From positions 1 through 64,000 of the forward strand of contig JADJAC010000011.1 in NCBI GenBank assembly GCA_016704425.1: 64,000 bases of DNA, in the 5' to 3' direction. The first letter of the stretch is position 1; each line of letters starts with the position of its first letter. Shown one piece after another: positions 45,022 to 53,725 of this stretch. The DNA comes from Sphingomonadales bacterium. Lineage in GTDB: Bacteria > Pseudomonadota > Alphaproteobacteria > Sphingomonadales > Sphingomonadaceae. The notes under the pieces are model-generated. The model saw only the letters and a list, made by a program, of their open reading frames with translations, searched no databases and was not told where the DNA came from. A program made the translations under genes and the position numbers.

Positions 45022-45777
45022 ATGTCTGATTCGTCTGCCTCTCTTGCGCGGTTGAAGCGCCGTCTCGAACGTCTGGAACGCCCGCGCGGCGGGCCGTGCC
45101 TTTTTTCTTTCGGATGCGATGCGGTTGATGTCAGGCTTGGGGGCGGGCTGGCGCGCGGGGCGCTTCACGAGCTTTGTGCCGCAGAAGTCGATGACCATTC
45201 GGCCGTCAGCGGTTTCACCCTGATGCTGGCAGCCCGTGCCAGTGACGCGAAGCCAATTCTCTGGCTGCGCGAGGACAAGGGCCAGCGCCAGCACGGTCGG
45301 CTTTATGGGTCCGGCCTTGTGGATCTCGGCCTCAATCCGGACCGGATCATTCTCGTGACGGCGTCCGACACGCTGTCCGCCCTGCGTGCCGCGGCCGATA
45401 TTCTGGGATGTTCAGGCATAGGTGCCGTCGTCATCGAACCCTGGGGAGATGCCAGGGCGCTGGACCTGACGGCGAGCCGCAGGCTGGTTCTGGCGGCAGA
45501 GACGTCGGGTGTTGCAGCGTTCATCCTGAGGGACAGGACGACTTCTTTTGCCAGTGCTGCGGCCACGCGCTGGACTGTTGCATCGGCATCGTCGGCGGCT
45601 CTGCCCGGCAATGCGCCGGGGCATGCTGCGCTGTCGGTCGAACTTGTCCGCCATCGTGGTGGCGTTCCGCCTTTCGGCCTTGTCATGGAGTGGGATCGTG
45701 AGGAGCATGTTTTCCGGGAACCGGCGCTATCTCGCGCTGTTCTTCCCCCTGCTCAGCGCCGACCGCTGGCAGCGTGA
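45022..45777 (+). CDS. imuA: ImuA, SOS mutasome RecA-like protein, 251 aa
   Basis: Starts MSDSSASLARLKRRLERLER, then a RecA-like core (FGCDAVDVRLGGGLARGALH, LWLREDKGQRQHGRLYG, IGAVVIEPWGDARALD) with weak similarity to RecA/SulA, characteristic of ImuA. It helps the ImuB-DnaE2 translesion polymerase. Directly behind a LexA box. The following imuB start lies inside its last 27 codons. Confidence 0.9.
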   Translation: MSDSSASLARLKRRLERLERPRGGPCLFSFGCDAVDVRLGGGLARGALHELCAAEVDDHSAVSGFTLMLAARASDAKPILWLREDKGQRQHGRLYGSGLVDLGLNPDRIILVTASDTLSALRAAADILGCSGIGAVVIEPWGDARALDLTASRRLVLAAETSGVAAFILRDRTTSFASAAATRWTVASASSAALPGNAPGHAALSVELVRHRGGVPPFGLVMEWDREEHVFREPALSRAVLPPAQRRPLAA

Positions 45778-47221
45778 GGCGCCGAGCAGCGATTCCGTTC
45801 CGCGGGTTTTTGTCGAAAAGCGTCGCGGGGCGATGCGGCTGGTGGCGCTTGACGCACACGCGCTTTCACTGGGTCTCGTGCCCGGCATGGCGCTTGCCGA
45901 TGCGCGGGCACGTGTGCCGGATCTCGCGACGAACGATCATAATCCGGCCGCAGATGCGGCGCTGCTGGTGCGCATGGCCGACGATTGCGATCGCTATACC
46001 CCGATGGTCGCGCTCGATCCGCCGGACGGGCTGATCCTCGACATAACGGGGTGCGCGCATATCTGGGGCAGTGAAGCTGCATTGGTTGCCGATCTCGCCG
46101 CCCGCCTTGGTCGTGCAGGGCTCAGGGTGCAGCATGCATTGGCTGAAACGCCAGACAGGGCGAGGGCGCTGGCGCGGCATGGAAACGCACCATCGATCCT
46201 TGCACTCGATCTGGATGAGGAACGGACAACAGCGCTTCGCCGCGCAGGACTCACCACGATTGCCGATCTCGCTGTGCGTCCGCGCAGCCCCCTTGCCGCG
46301 CGGTTCGGCACGGACATGGTTGCAAAACTGGCACGCCTGCTGGGGGAAGAGGATATCCGCATTACGCCGCGCCGGGTGCCGCCTGCGCTCTTCGTCATGC
46401 GCCGCTTTGCCGAACCGATCGCCGCAACCGACTATGTGCTGGCAACACTCGAGGCGCTGGCGGATGAGGCCCGGGATGCCTTGCGCGAACGTGGAGAAGG
46501 CGGGCGGCGTTTTGCTGCCAGCCTGTTTCGCAGCGATGGCGATGTCAGGCAGCTTTTTGTCGAAACCGGCCAGCCTACACGTGATCCGGCCCTGCTCATG
46601 CGGCTGTTTCGCGAGCGGATCGAAGCACTTGCCGATCCACTTGATCCCGGCTTCGGCTATGATGCGGTCCGGCTCGATATTGCCGTCACCGAACCGCTGG
46701 GTCCGGTGCAAACCGGCCTTGCAACGCCGGTCGCCGGGGACGCCGAAGTGGCAGGGCTCGTCGATCGCCTCTCGACCCGGCTTGGCAGCAATCGGGTGCA
46801 GCGCCTTGGCAGCCGGGACACACATATTCCCGAACAGGCCTGTTTCACCTTTCCGGCAAACGACCCCCCGGATCCGATGCCCTGGCCGAAAACGACAGCG
46901 GGAGAACCACCGCTGCGGCCGCTTCATCTCTTCGACCCGCCCCAGCCGATCCTCGCGATTGCCGAAGTGCCAGACGGGCCGCCGCGCCGTTTCCAGTGGC
47001 GGCGCAGGACGCATCTTGTCGTCCGTTACGAAGGGCCCGAACGGATTGCGTCCGAATGGTGGCGCCGTCGCGAGGGGCATGAAGCCGGAAAGGGCGGGAT
47101 GACCCGGGACTATTTTCGTGTCGAGGATGAACGCGGTCGCCGTTTCTGGCTTTTCCGGCACGGCCTTTATGGCAGCGAGGCCCGGTCACCTGATTGGTAT
47201 CTGCATGGGCTTTTCGCGTGA
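45698..47221 (+). CDS. imuB: ImuB, Y-family polymerase-like mutasome hub, 507 aa
   Basis: Y-family polymerase homologue that has lost the catalytic Asp/Glu: the N-terminus is YLALFFPLLSADRW where active DinB has a DxD segment. Palm and finger features remain (PDGLILDITGCAHIWG), and the C-terminal half is the ImuB-specific region including RRRTHLVVRYEGPERIASE. It links DnaE2 to the beta clamp. GTG at 45698 or ATG at 45707. The stop overlaps the dnaE2 start (GTGA). Confidence 0.9.
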   Translation: MRSMFSGNRRYLALFFPLLSADRWQREAPSSDSVPRVFVEKRRGAMRLVALDAHALSLGLVPGMALADARARVPDLATNDHNPAADAALLVRMADDCDRYTPMVALDPPDGLILDITGCAHIWGSEAALVADLAARLGRAGLRVQHALAETPDRARALARHGNAPSILALDLDEERTTALRRAGLTTIADLAVRPRSPLAARFGTDMVAKLARLLGEEDIRITPRRVPPALFVMRRFAEPIAATDYVLATLEALADEARDALRERGEGGRRFAASLFRSDGDVRQLFVETGQPTRDPALLMRLFRERIEALADPLDPGFGYDAVRLDIAVTEPLGPVQTGLATPVAGDAEVAGLVDRLSTRLGSNRVQRLGSRDTHIPEQACFTFPANDPPDPMPWPKTTAGEPPLRPLHLFDPPQPILAIAEVPDGPPRRFQWRRRTHLVVRYEGPERIASEWWRRREGHEAGKGGMTRDYFRVEDERGRRFWLFRHGLYGSEARSPDWYLHGLFA

Positions 47222-50200
47222 GCCGCACCGCTTTTGCAGAGCTGGTCGCGACCACCAGCTATTCCTTCCTGCGCGGGGCATCGCTGCCTGCCGATATGGT
47301 TGCACAGGCCATAGCGCTTGGCCTCCACACGATCGGCATTGCCGATCGCAACAGCGTGGCGGGTGTGGTGCGGGCCTGGGCCGCGCTGGGTGACGCGCCG
47401 GAGAGTCATGGCCTGCGCCTTGTGACCGGGGCCCGGCTGGTCTTTGTCGATGGCACGCCCGATATCATTGCCTATCCCGCCACGCGCCATGGCTGGGGCC
47501 GGCTGACCCGGCTTTTGACCCGGGGGAACATGAAAGCGGTCAAGGGGAGTTGCATTCTCGCCTTTGCGGACCTTCTCGATTTTCTTGATGATCTTCTGCT
47601 GATCGTCCTGCCCTATGCCAGCGGCGGCACGGAAGAGGCGCACAAATCTCCACCAGACTATCCGCTGGAAGGCGATCGGCCCCCGCCTCTCTTGCGGGAA
47701 AGCGCCTTTCCCGATCTGGCGAGAATACTCGCGTCCCTGGAAAAGGCTGCGCCGGGGCAGGTCTGGCTGGGTGTTTCGATGAGCTATGCCGGATCCGACG
47801 CCCGAAAACTGGCCGTCTATCGCGAGATTGCGGCCGGGGCCGGCGTTCCGTTGCTTGCGACCAACGATGCGCTCTACGCCCGCCCCCAGGATCGGCCCCT
47901 CCACGACATCATGACCTGTATCCGCTTCGGCACGACGATCCACAAGGCAGGGCGGTTGCTTGAGGCCAATGCCGAGCGGCATCTCAAACCGCCCGCCGAA
48001 ATGGCGCGCCTGTTTGCTGCCTGGCCCGAGGCGATTGCAGAGACGATCCGCTTTGCCGAACGGGTCCGGTTCGATCTTGGCCAGCTGCGCTATGAATACC
48101 CGCGTGAACCTATTCCGCAGGGCTGGTCCGCGGATGACTGGCTGGCCCATCTTGCCTGGCAGGGTGCGATCAGGCGACATCCAACGGGAATACCGCCAAA
48201 GCTCCGCCGCACCGTGCTTGAGGAGCTGGCGCTCATCAAGACGGAAGGCTTTGCCTATTACTTCCTGACTGTTCATGACCTGGTGACATTTGCGCGTGCG
48301 CAAAGTCCCCCCATTCTGTGTCAGGGGCGGGGGTCTGCCGCCAATTCGGCGGTCTGTTTCCTGCTTGGCGTGACGTCGGTCGACCCGATGCAATATGACC
48401 TGCTCTTTTCGCGCTTCATATCGTCAGACCGCAAGGAGCCGCCCGATATCGACATCGATTTCGAGCATGAGCGGCGTGAGGAGGTCATGCAATATGTCTA
48501 CAGGCGCTATGGTCGACATCGTGCCGGCATTGCCGCAACCGTCATACACTATCGCCCCAAAAGCGCCGTGCGCGAAGTCGGCAAGGCCCTTGGCCTGACC
48601 GAAGACGTGACCGCGCGGCTTGCCGGAACGGTGTGGGGCAGCTTCGGCAGCAAGCCCGACGGGAAACGCCTGAGGGAAGCCGGTTTTGATCCCGACAATC
48701 CGGAGATCGCCCGGTTGAAAGTGCTTTCCGAGCGCATCCTGCACGTCCCCCGGCACCTTTCGCAACATGTCGGCGGGTTCGTGCTCACGCAGGACCGGCT
48801 CGATGAAACGGTTCCGATCCACAATGCGGCAATGGAGAACCGCAGCTTCATCGAATGGGACAAGGACGATATCGATGCGCTGCGCCTGATGAAGGTCGAT
48901 GTGCTGGCGCTCGGCATGCTGACGTGTATCCGCAAGGCCTATGACCTGATGCGGGCGAACGATCTTGGGGACCATGACCTGACGATCGATATCGATTCAA
49001 GCGATCCGGCAGTATACGACATGCTGTGCAGGGGAGACAGTATCGGCGTCTTCCAGGTCGAGAGCCGGGCGCAGATCAACATGCTGCCGCGCCTGAAGCC
49101 GCGCACACTTTACGATCTGACGATCCAGGTTGCGATTGTCAGGCCCGGCCCGATTCAGGGCGATATGGTTCATCCCTATCTCAGGCGCCGGACCGGGCGG
49201 GAGACCATTTCATTCCCTTCGCCGCGACCGCCGCATTCTCCCGGCGAACTTCACGGAGTGCTTGGCAAGACGCTGGGTGTGCCCTTGTTCCAGGAACAGG
49301 CCATGAAGCTGGCAATCGTTGCGGCTGAATTTACGGAGGCCGAAGCCAACCAGCTTCGCCGTGCCATGGCCACCTTCCGGCATGTCGGCGGCATGGACAG
49401 GTTCCACGCAAAGCTTGTCGGCGGGATGGTCCGGCGCGGTTATGAAGCGGAGTTTGCCGAACGCTGCTATCGCCAGATCGAAGGGTTCGGAAGCTATGGT
49501 TTTCCGGAAAGCCACGCCTTGTCCTTTGCGCGGCTGGTGTATGTGTCAGCATGGATCAAGTGTCACTATCCCGCGATTTTTGCTGCCGCGCTGCTCAATT
49601 CGCAGCCGATGGGCTTCTACGCCCCCGCGCAGATCGTTCGCGACGCGCGCGAACATGGCGTGGAGGTGCTGGCGATCGATGCGAATGTGAGCGATTGGGA
49701 TAGCAGCATCGCAGGTGATGCGCTTCGTCTCGGCCTGCGGCAGATCGGGGGGTTTCGAGAGGTTTGGGCTGATGCCATGCGGGCGCGTCGCCCGTTTTCC
49801 TCGATTGAGGATCTGGCGCGCCGGGCAAGTCTTCCGCCGCGTGCACTGCGTCTGCTGGCCGATGCGGATGCGTTGCGCTCGCTCGGGTTCGACCGACGGC
49901 AAGGGGCATGGGAAGTGCGGCGGACGCCTGTGAACGAACTGCCGCTCTTTGCCGCCGCGCGCGCGCGCGAACTGGGGGTGGAACCCGACGCCAACCTGCC
50001 GGCGATGCATCTGGGCGAACATGTCGCTGCCGATTACCAGACGGTGAGACTGTCGCTCAAGGCGCACCCGATGCAGATCCTGCGCCCGGTCCTTGCAGCG
50101 GAGGGCATTTCGAGCTGTGCCGCGATCAGCCGCGCCGCAAACGGTACGCGTGGCGAGGTCGCGGGGGTTGTCCTCGTTCGCCAGCGGCCGGGCAATGGCA

Positions 50201-50535
50201 AGGCAATCTTCATCACGCTGGAGGATGAAACAGGTGTTGCCAATATCATCATGTGGGCCCGCACATTCGAACGGTTTCGGCTCGCTGTCATGTCCGCGCT
50301 GCTGATGCAGGTGGCAGGGGACGTGCAAAAAAGTCCCGAAGGTGTGATCCACCTCATGGCGCACCGCATCATCGACCGGACCAGCCTTCTTGCAACATTG
50401 TCCGATGCCCATCGGACCGATCCGGAAATCGGCCGGGCCGACGTCTTCACACACCCGCAGCCGCCGCGCCATGTCCGAGCCGGCGGGCATCCGCGCAACG
50501 TCCGCACTTTCCCGAAATCGCGCGATTTTCACTGA
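47218..50535 (+). CDS. dnaE2: Error-prone DNA polymerase DnaE2 (ImuC), 1105 aa
   Basis: C-family polymerase: PHP domain (TSYSFLRGASLPADMVAQAI at the N-terminus), active-site region ILCQGRGSAANSAVCFLLG and PPDIDIDFEHERREEVMQYV with the catalytic Asp residues, HVGGFVLTQDRLD, helix-hairpin-helix, and a C-terminal OB domain (ISSCAAISRAANGTRGEVAG). Length fits DnaE2, shorter than replicative DnaE. The GTG start is coupled to imuB. SOS mutagenesis enzyme. Confidence 0.95.
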   Translation: MSRTAFAELVATTSYSFLRGASLPADMVAQAIALGLHTIGIADRNSVAGVVRAWAALGDAPESHGLRLVTGARLVFVDGTPDIIAYPATRHGWGRLTRLLTRGNMKAVKGSCILAFADLLDFLDDLLLIVLPYASGGTEEAHKSPPDYPLEGDRPPPLLRESAFPDLARILASLEKAAPGQVWLGVSMSYAGSDARKLAVYREIAAGAGVPLLATNDALYARPQDRPLHDIMTCIRFGTTIHKAGRLLEANAERHLKPPAEMARLFAAWPEAIAETIRFAERVRFDLGQLRYEYPREPIPQGWSADDWLAHLAWQGAIRRHPTGIPPKLRRTVLEELALIKTEGFAYYFLTVHDLVTFARAQSPPILCQGRGSAANSAVCFLLGVTSVDPMQYDLLFSRFISSDRKEPPDIDIDFEHERREEVMQYVYRRYGRHRAGIAATVIHYRPKSAVREVGKALGLTEDVTARLAGTVWGSFGSKPDGKRLREAGFDPDNPEIARLKVLSERILHVPRHLSQHVGGFVLTQDRLDETVPIHNAAMENRSFIEWDKDDIDALRLMKVDVLALGMLTCIRKAYDLMRANDLGDHDLTIDIDSSDPAVYDMLCRGDSIGVFQVESRAQINMLPRLKPRTLYDLTIQVAIVRPGPIQGDMVHPYLRRRTGRETISFPSPRPPHSPGELHGVLGKTLGVPLFQEQAMKLAIVAAEFTEAEANQLRRAMATFRHVGGMDRFHAKLVGGMVRRGYEAEFAERCYRQIEGFGSYGFPESHALSFARLVYVSAWIKCHYPAIFAAALLNSQPMGFYAPAQIVRDAREHGVEVLAIDANVSDWDSSIAGDALRLGLRQIGGFREVWADAMRARRPFSSIEDLARRASLPPRALRLLADADALRSLGFDRRQGAWEVRRTPVNELPLFAAARARELGVEPDANLPAMHLGEHVAADYQTVRLSLKAHPMQILRPVLAAEGISSCAAISRAANGTRGEVAGVVLVRQRPGNGKAIFITLEDETGVANIIMWARTFERFRLAVMSALLMQVAGDVQKSPEGVIHLMAHRIIDRTSLLATLSDAHRTDPEIGRADVFTHPQPPRHVRAGGHPRNVRTFPKSRDFH

Positions 50536-50621
50536 AGCACTGTTGCAACCCGTCGGTTGTGCGCTATCGCTTGCGAAAGGCCTCGCAAAGGCGCGGGAAA
50601 GGCCAGATGGGGGAAAGGGAG

Positions 50622-51011
50622 ATGATCTTGATCGCACGCATCCTTGCGGCATTGGCTGCACTGTTCGGCATTGTCCTAGGTCTTGGCTTTCTTATCGATC
50701 CGATCAAGTCGGGTGCCAATTTCTTCCTTTCACCAAACGGCATTCCCGGAATGGCAGTGTTGCGTGCCGACATGTGCGCCTTTTTCCTGACTGGCGGGAT
50801 CCTGGCCGCTGCCGCTGCCTGGCGCCAGAATGCAGGCTTCCTCATTGCGCCCATCCTGTTGTTTGCAATTGCAATAACGGGCCGCACCGTCAGCCTGATT
50901 GTCGACGGCGTCACGCCCGGCGCATTTGTCCCGATGGCCGTCGAAGCATTCTTTGTCGTCAGTCTTCTGTTCGCGCACCGCACCTTTGCAGCGAGCAGGT
51001 CAAACGGCTGA
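50622..51011 (+). CDS. Four-helix small membrane protein (DUF4345-like), 129 aa
   Basis: Four hydrophobic segments: ILAALAALFGIVLGLGFLID, ADMCAFFLTGGILAAAAAW, FLIAPILLFAIAITGRTVSL and MAVEAFFVVSLLFAHRTF. The pattern LGFLIDP...R.D...F resembles DUF4345-type proteins. ATG at 50622 sits right after GGGGGAAAGGGAG; an in-frame ATG at 50607 is possible. Function unknown. Followed by a SnoaL-like gene 45 bases on. Confidence 0.7.
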   Translation: MILIARILAALAALFGIVLGLGFLIDPIKSGANFFLSPNGIPGMAVLRADMCAFFLTGGILAAAAAWRQNAGFLIAPILLFAIAITGRTVSLIVDGVTPGAFVPMAVEAFFVVSLLFAHRTFAASRSNG

Positions 51012-51056
51012 CCCCGGCGCTCCTGGAACAAGCACAAGCAACATGGAGGCCTTCAC

Positions 51057-51440
51057 ATGAGCAACGCCCTAGAACGCTGGCATGCCTATATGGAAAGCGG
51101 CGATCCCCAGGCACTTTCAGACATGCTGGACGATGATGTCGTCTTCGAATCGCCCGTCGTTCACACGCCGCAGCGCGGCAAGGAGATTACCTTCAAATAT
51201 CTCATGGCTGCTGCAAAGGTTCTTGGCGGACCTGGCTTCACCTATGTCGGCGAATGGCATGGTGATCACTCCGCAATTCTGGAATTCGAAAACCAGATCG
51301 ACGGCATCAAGATCAACGGCATCGACATGATCTGGTGGAACAAGGAAGGCCGGATCACGCGATTCAAGGTCATGGTCCGCCCGTTGAAGGCGATCAACCT
51401 GCTTCATCAAATGATGGGCGCTCGCCTCGCGCAAGGCTGA
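51057..51440 (+). CDS. SnoaL-like/NTF2-fold protein, 127 aa
   Basis: Compact alpha+beta barrel pattern: LERWHAYMESGDPQALSDML, DDVVFESPVVHTPQRGKEI, then FTYVGEWHGDHSAILEFEN and IDMIWWNKEGRITRFKVMVR, typical of nuclear-transport-factor-2-like (SnoaL) proteins. The pocket could bind a small hydrophobic molecule. The Shine-Dalgarno is GGAGG (51043-51047). No catalytic role can be read. Confidence 0.8.
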   Translation: MSNALERWHAYMESGDPQALSDMLDDDVVFESPVVHTPQRGKEITFKYLMAAAKVLGGPGFTYVGEWHGDHSAILEFENQIDGIKINGIDMIWWNKEGRITRFKVMVRPLKAINLLHQMMGARLAQG

Positions 51441-51451
51441 ATCGGCGGACC

Positions 51452-51808
51452 CTATTCGCAGCGAACGACGCGGAAAGGGAGCTTCTGTCCGTCAGTTTCA
51501 GTGATGGTGACGAATTCGCCGAGCCGGATCGGGTGAGTCTCGAGATGGAAAACTGTCTCGTCGTCCTCATCCCCAAGCGCATAGGAAAAGGCCCAGCCAT
51601 TTCGCTTGCGAATCACATAGCCTTCCTTGTCCCGCTCGTTCGGCCAGTAACGCCGCACGGTCGCAAGTTCCGGCTTCTCCTTGAACGCCTCGACATTGAC
51701 CATGCCGTCCGCGTCAAGCGGCAGCCTCAAGAGATAGGCCCGCGACGCAGACCCCTCCGGAAACTCGGGGGTTCTGGCGAGCTCAAGACGGATAACTGAC
51801 CAATCCAT
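51452..51808 (-). CDS. Conserved hypothetical protein, 118 aa
   Basis: Starts MDWSVIRLELARTPEFPEGS, and contains AYLLRLPLDADGMVNVEAF and VIRKRNGWAFSYALGDEDDE, ending LPFRVVRCE. No signal peptide or membrane helix. It looks like a small all-beta family known from sphingomonads but without a named function. It is convergent with the SnoaL gene and divergent from fixL1. Confidence 0.65.
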   Translation of the reverse strand: MDWSVIRLELARTPEFPEGSASRAYLLRLPLDADGMVNVEAFKEKPELATVRRYWPNERDKEGYVIRKRNGWAFSYALGDEDDETVFHLETHPIRLGEFVTITETDGQKLPFRVVRCE

Positions 51809-51909
51809 GGCGCTACCATGTTCGAATGCGCCCAACCCTCCAATAAGGGTTGATACGGATAGCAGCCTCGCGCGCCGCAAATTAGGGTTCAGGCCCGCCG
51901 TCCGCGCAC

Positions 51910-53094
51910 ATGGCGCTGGCAAAGCCAATGCAGTCTCAGGCCGAAAGGCTCTTGGATCGGAAAGTTATGAACGCATTTGTGAAGGACAGTTTCAACGAGG
52001 GTCACCTTCGTTCGATCCTTGCAACCGTTCCCGACGCCATGGTTGTGATCGATGATCGCGGCCGAATCCTGTCCTTCAGTACTGCAGCGGAGCGGATGTT
52101 CGGGTTCAGTCAGGCGGAAGTCGTTGGCGAAAATGTGAGCCTTCTGATGCCCTCGCCCGATCGCGAGCGCCATGACAGCTACATCGAGCGCTATCGGCAA
52201 ACCGGACAGAAACACATCCTCGGCACCAGTCGCGTCATGACCGCGAGGCGCAGGGATGGATCAACCTTTCCAATCGAATTGTCCGTTGGCGAAGCCAAGA
52301 CTCCGGAAGGTCGTGTCTTTACTGGCTTCATTCGCGACATGACCGAACGACAGTCTGTCGAAAGACGGATGCACGAACTTCAGAACGAACTTGCGCGGGT
52401 CGCGCGGGTCAGCGCGGTTGGATCGCTGACGACGGCGCTCGCGCACGAATTGAACCAGCCGCTTGCCGCCATCACCAACTATATGGAGGCAGCCCAGGAA
52501 CTGGTCGATACGAAAGATGCCGATCCGGAAGATTTGCGCGATGCGGTATCGAGCGCGGCCGAACAGGCATTGAGGGCCGCGAAGATCGTCAGTCGCCTGC
52601 GTGAATTCATTGCGCGCGGAGAGGTGAGCCGGCGGACCGAAAGTCTCAAAAAGCTGGTCCGCGAAGCGACCGCACTGGCCCTGCTTGGCTCGGGCAAGCA
52701 TGAAATTGAAATGTGCGTCGCACTCGATCCGCGCGCAGACGCGGTCAATGTGGACGGCGTCAATGTTCAGCAGATTCTCTTCAACCTTGTCCGCAATGCA
52801 CTCGACGCGATGGAAGATGCACCACTCAAACGCATCGAAATCCGGTCACGACCAGCTGCGGGCGACATGATTCAATTGACGATTTCCGACACCGGTCCCG
52901 GCCTGTCTGCCGAGATGGCCGATAATCTTTTCGAACCCTTCCGCTCTACCAAACGGAGCGGGATGGGTTTGGGCCTTTCGATTTGCCGAACCCTTGTCGA
53001 AGCGCAGGGCGGTCGAATTTGGGCAGAGCCGCGAAAGGAGGGCGGTTCGAGTTTTGCTTTCACTGTGCCGCTTGCCCAACCGGTGAACGCCTAG
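51910..53094 (+). CDS. fixL: FixL-type heme-PAS oxygen-sensor histidine kinase (copy 1), 394 aa
   Basis: PAS domain (about residues 30-145) with the FixL heme pocket: proximal His88 in RERHDSYIERYR, and Arg94 and Arg108 matching Arg206 and Arg220 of Bradyrhizobium FixL. Then a linker, HisKA with phospho-His179 (ALAHELNQPLAAI) and an HATPase domain (NLVRNALDAM, DTGPGLS, GMGLGLSI). No membrane helix, so cytosolic. It should phosphorylate FixJ when O2 is low. ATG at 51910 or 51967. It converges on fixJ with 7 bases between. Confidence 0.88.
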   Translation: MALAKPMQSQAERLLDRKVMNAFVKDSFNEGHLRSILATVPDAMVVIDDRGRILSFSTAAERMFGFSQAEVVGENVSLLMPSPDRERHDSYIERYRQTGQKHILGTSRVMTARRRDGSTFPIELSVGEAKTPEGRVFTGFIRDMTERQSVERRMHELQNELARVARVSAVGSLTTALAHELNQPLAAITNYMEAAQELVDTKDADPEDLRDAVSSAAEQALRAAKIVSRLREFIARGEVSRRTESLKKLVREATALALLGSGKHEIEMCVALDPRADAVNVDGVNVQQILFNLVRNALDAMEDAPLKRIEIRSRPAAGDMIQLTISDTGPGLSAEMADNLFEPFRSTKRSGMGLGLSICRTLVEAQGGRIWAEPRKEGGSSFAFTVPLAQPVNA

Positions 53095-53101
53095 TTACTT
53101 C

Positions 53102-53725
53102 TCATCCGGGCGTGTCTCCCAGCCCCGCTGCGAAGGCAATCCGAAGGGCCTCGGAAAGGCTGCGAACGTTGAGCTTGGTCATGAGATTGGCCCGGTGAAT
53201 TTCGACCGTCCGCGCACTGATCCCGAGGTCATAGGCGATTGTCTTGTTGGGAAAGCCGCGAACCAGTCCTTCAAGAACGTCATGTTCGCGCGCAGTCAGC
53301 ACATTAAGACGCAGCACAGCCTCGGCTGCGCGCGCCTTGCCCCGGTCGGACCGCTCTATCTGTGCAAAGCCTTCTTCGAGCGCTGCAAGCAGGACAGCCT
53401 TTTCGAAAGGCTTCTCGATAAAATCAAGAGCGCCAGCCTTCATCGCTGCCACGGCGACATTGACGTCGCCATGGCCCGTGAGGACGATCACCGGGAACGT
53501 AATGCCGCGCTCTCCCAGAGCACGCTGCACTTCAAGGCCATCCATGCCCGGCATCCGGACATCAAGCAGTATGCAGCCGGGCGCGAGCGCCTCAACCTCC
53601 TTCAGGAATTCGACGCCCGACGCAAATGGCTCAACAGCAAACCCGGAGGTCTTGAGCATGAAACCCGCCGATCTCCGGACGGCATCATCGTCATCAACCA
53701 GATAAATCTGACGCCGGTCCGTCAT
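53102..53725 (-). CDS. fixJ: FixJ-type response regulator, 207 aa
   Basis: N-terminal receiver with acidic DDDDAV, phospho-acceptor Asp55 (CILLDVRMPGMDG), conserved Thr (VLTGHGDV) and Lys (FIEKPF). C-terminal LuxR-type HTH (LTAREHDVLEGLVRGFPNKT). In the Fix pathway it activates fixK. The ATG at 53725 lies inside the end of fixL copy 2, so the pair is coupled. It lies between two FixL kinases and is the only FixJ in the window. Confidence 0.9.
   Translation of the reverse strand: MTDRRQIYLVDDDDAVRRSAGFMLKTSGFAVEPFASGVEFLKEVEALAPGCILLDVRMPGMDGLEVQRALGERGITFPVIVLTGHGDVNVAVAAMKAGALDFIEKPFEKAVLLAALEEGFAQIERSDRGKARAAEAVLRLNVLTAREHDVLEGLVRGFPNKTIAYDLGISARTVEIHRANLMTKLNVRSLSEALRIAFAAGLGDTPG

Noticed and set aside
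51850..51870. FNR-like sequence TTGATACGGATAGC upstream of fixL1
   Set aside because: Only the left half matches; the right half lacks ATCAA/CAA.
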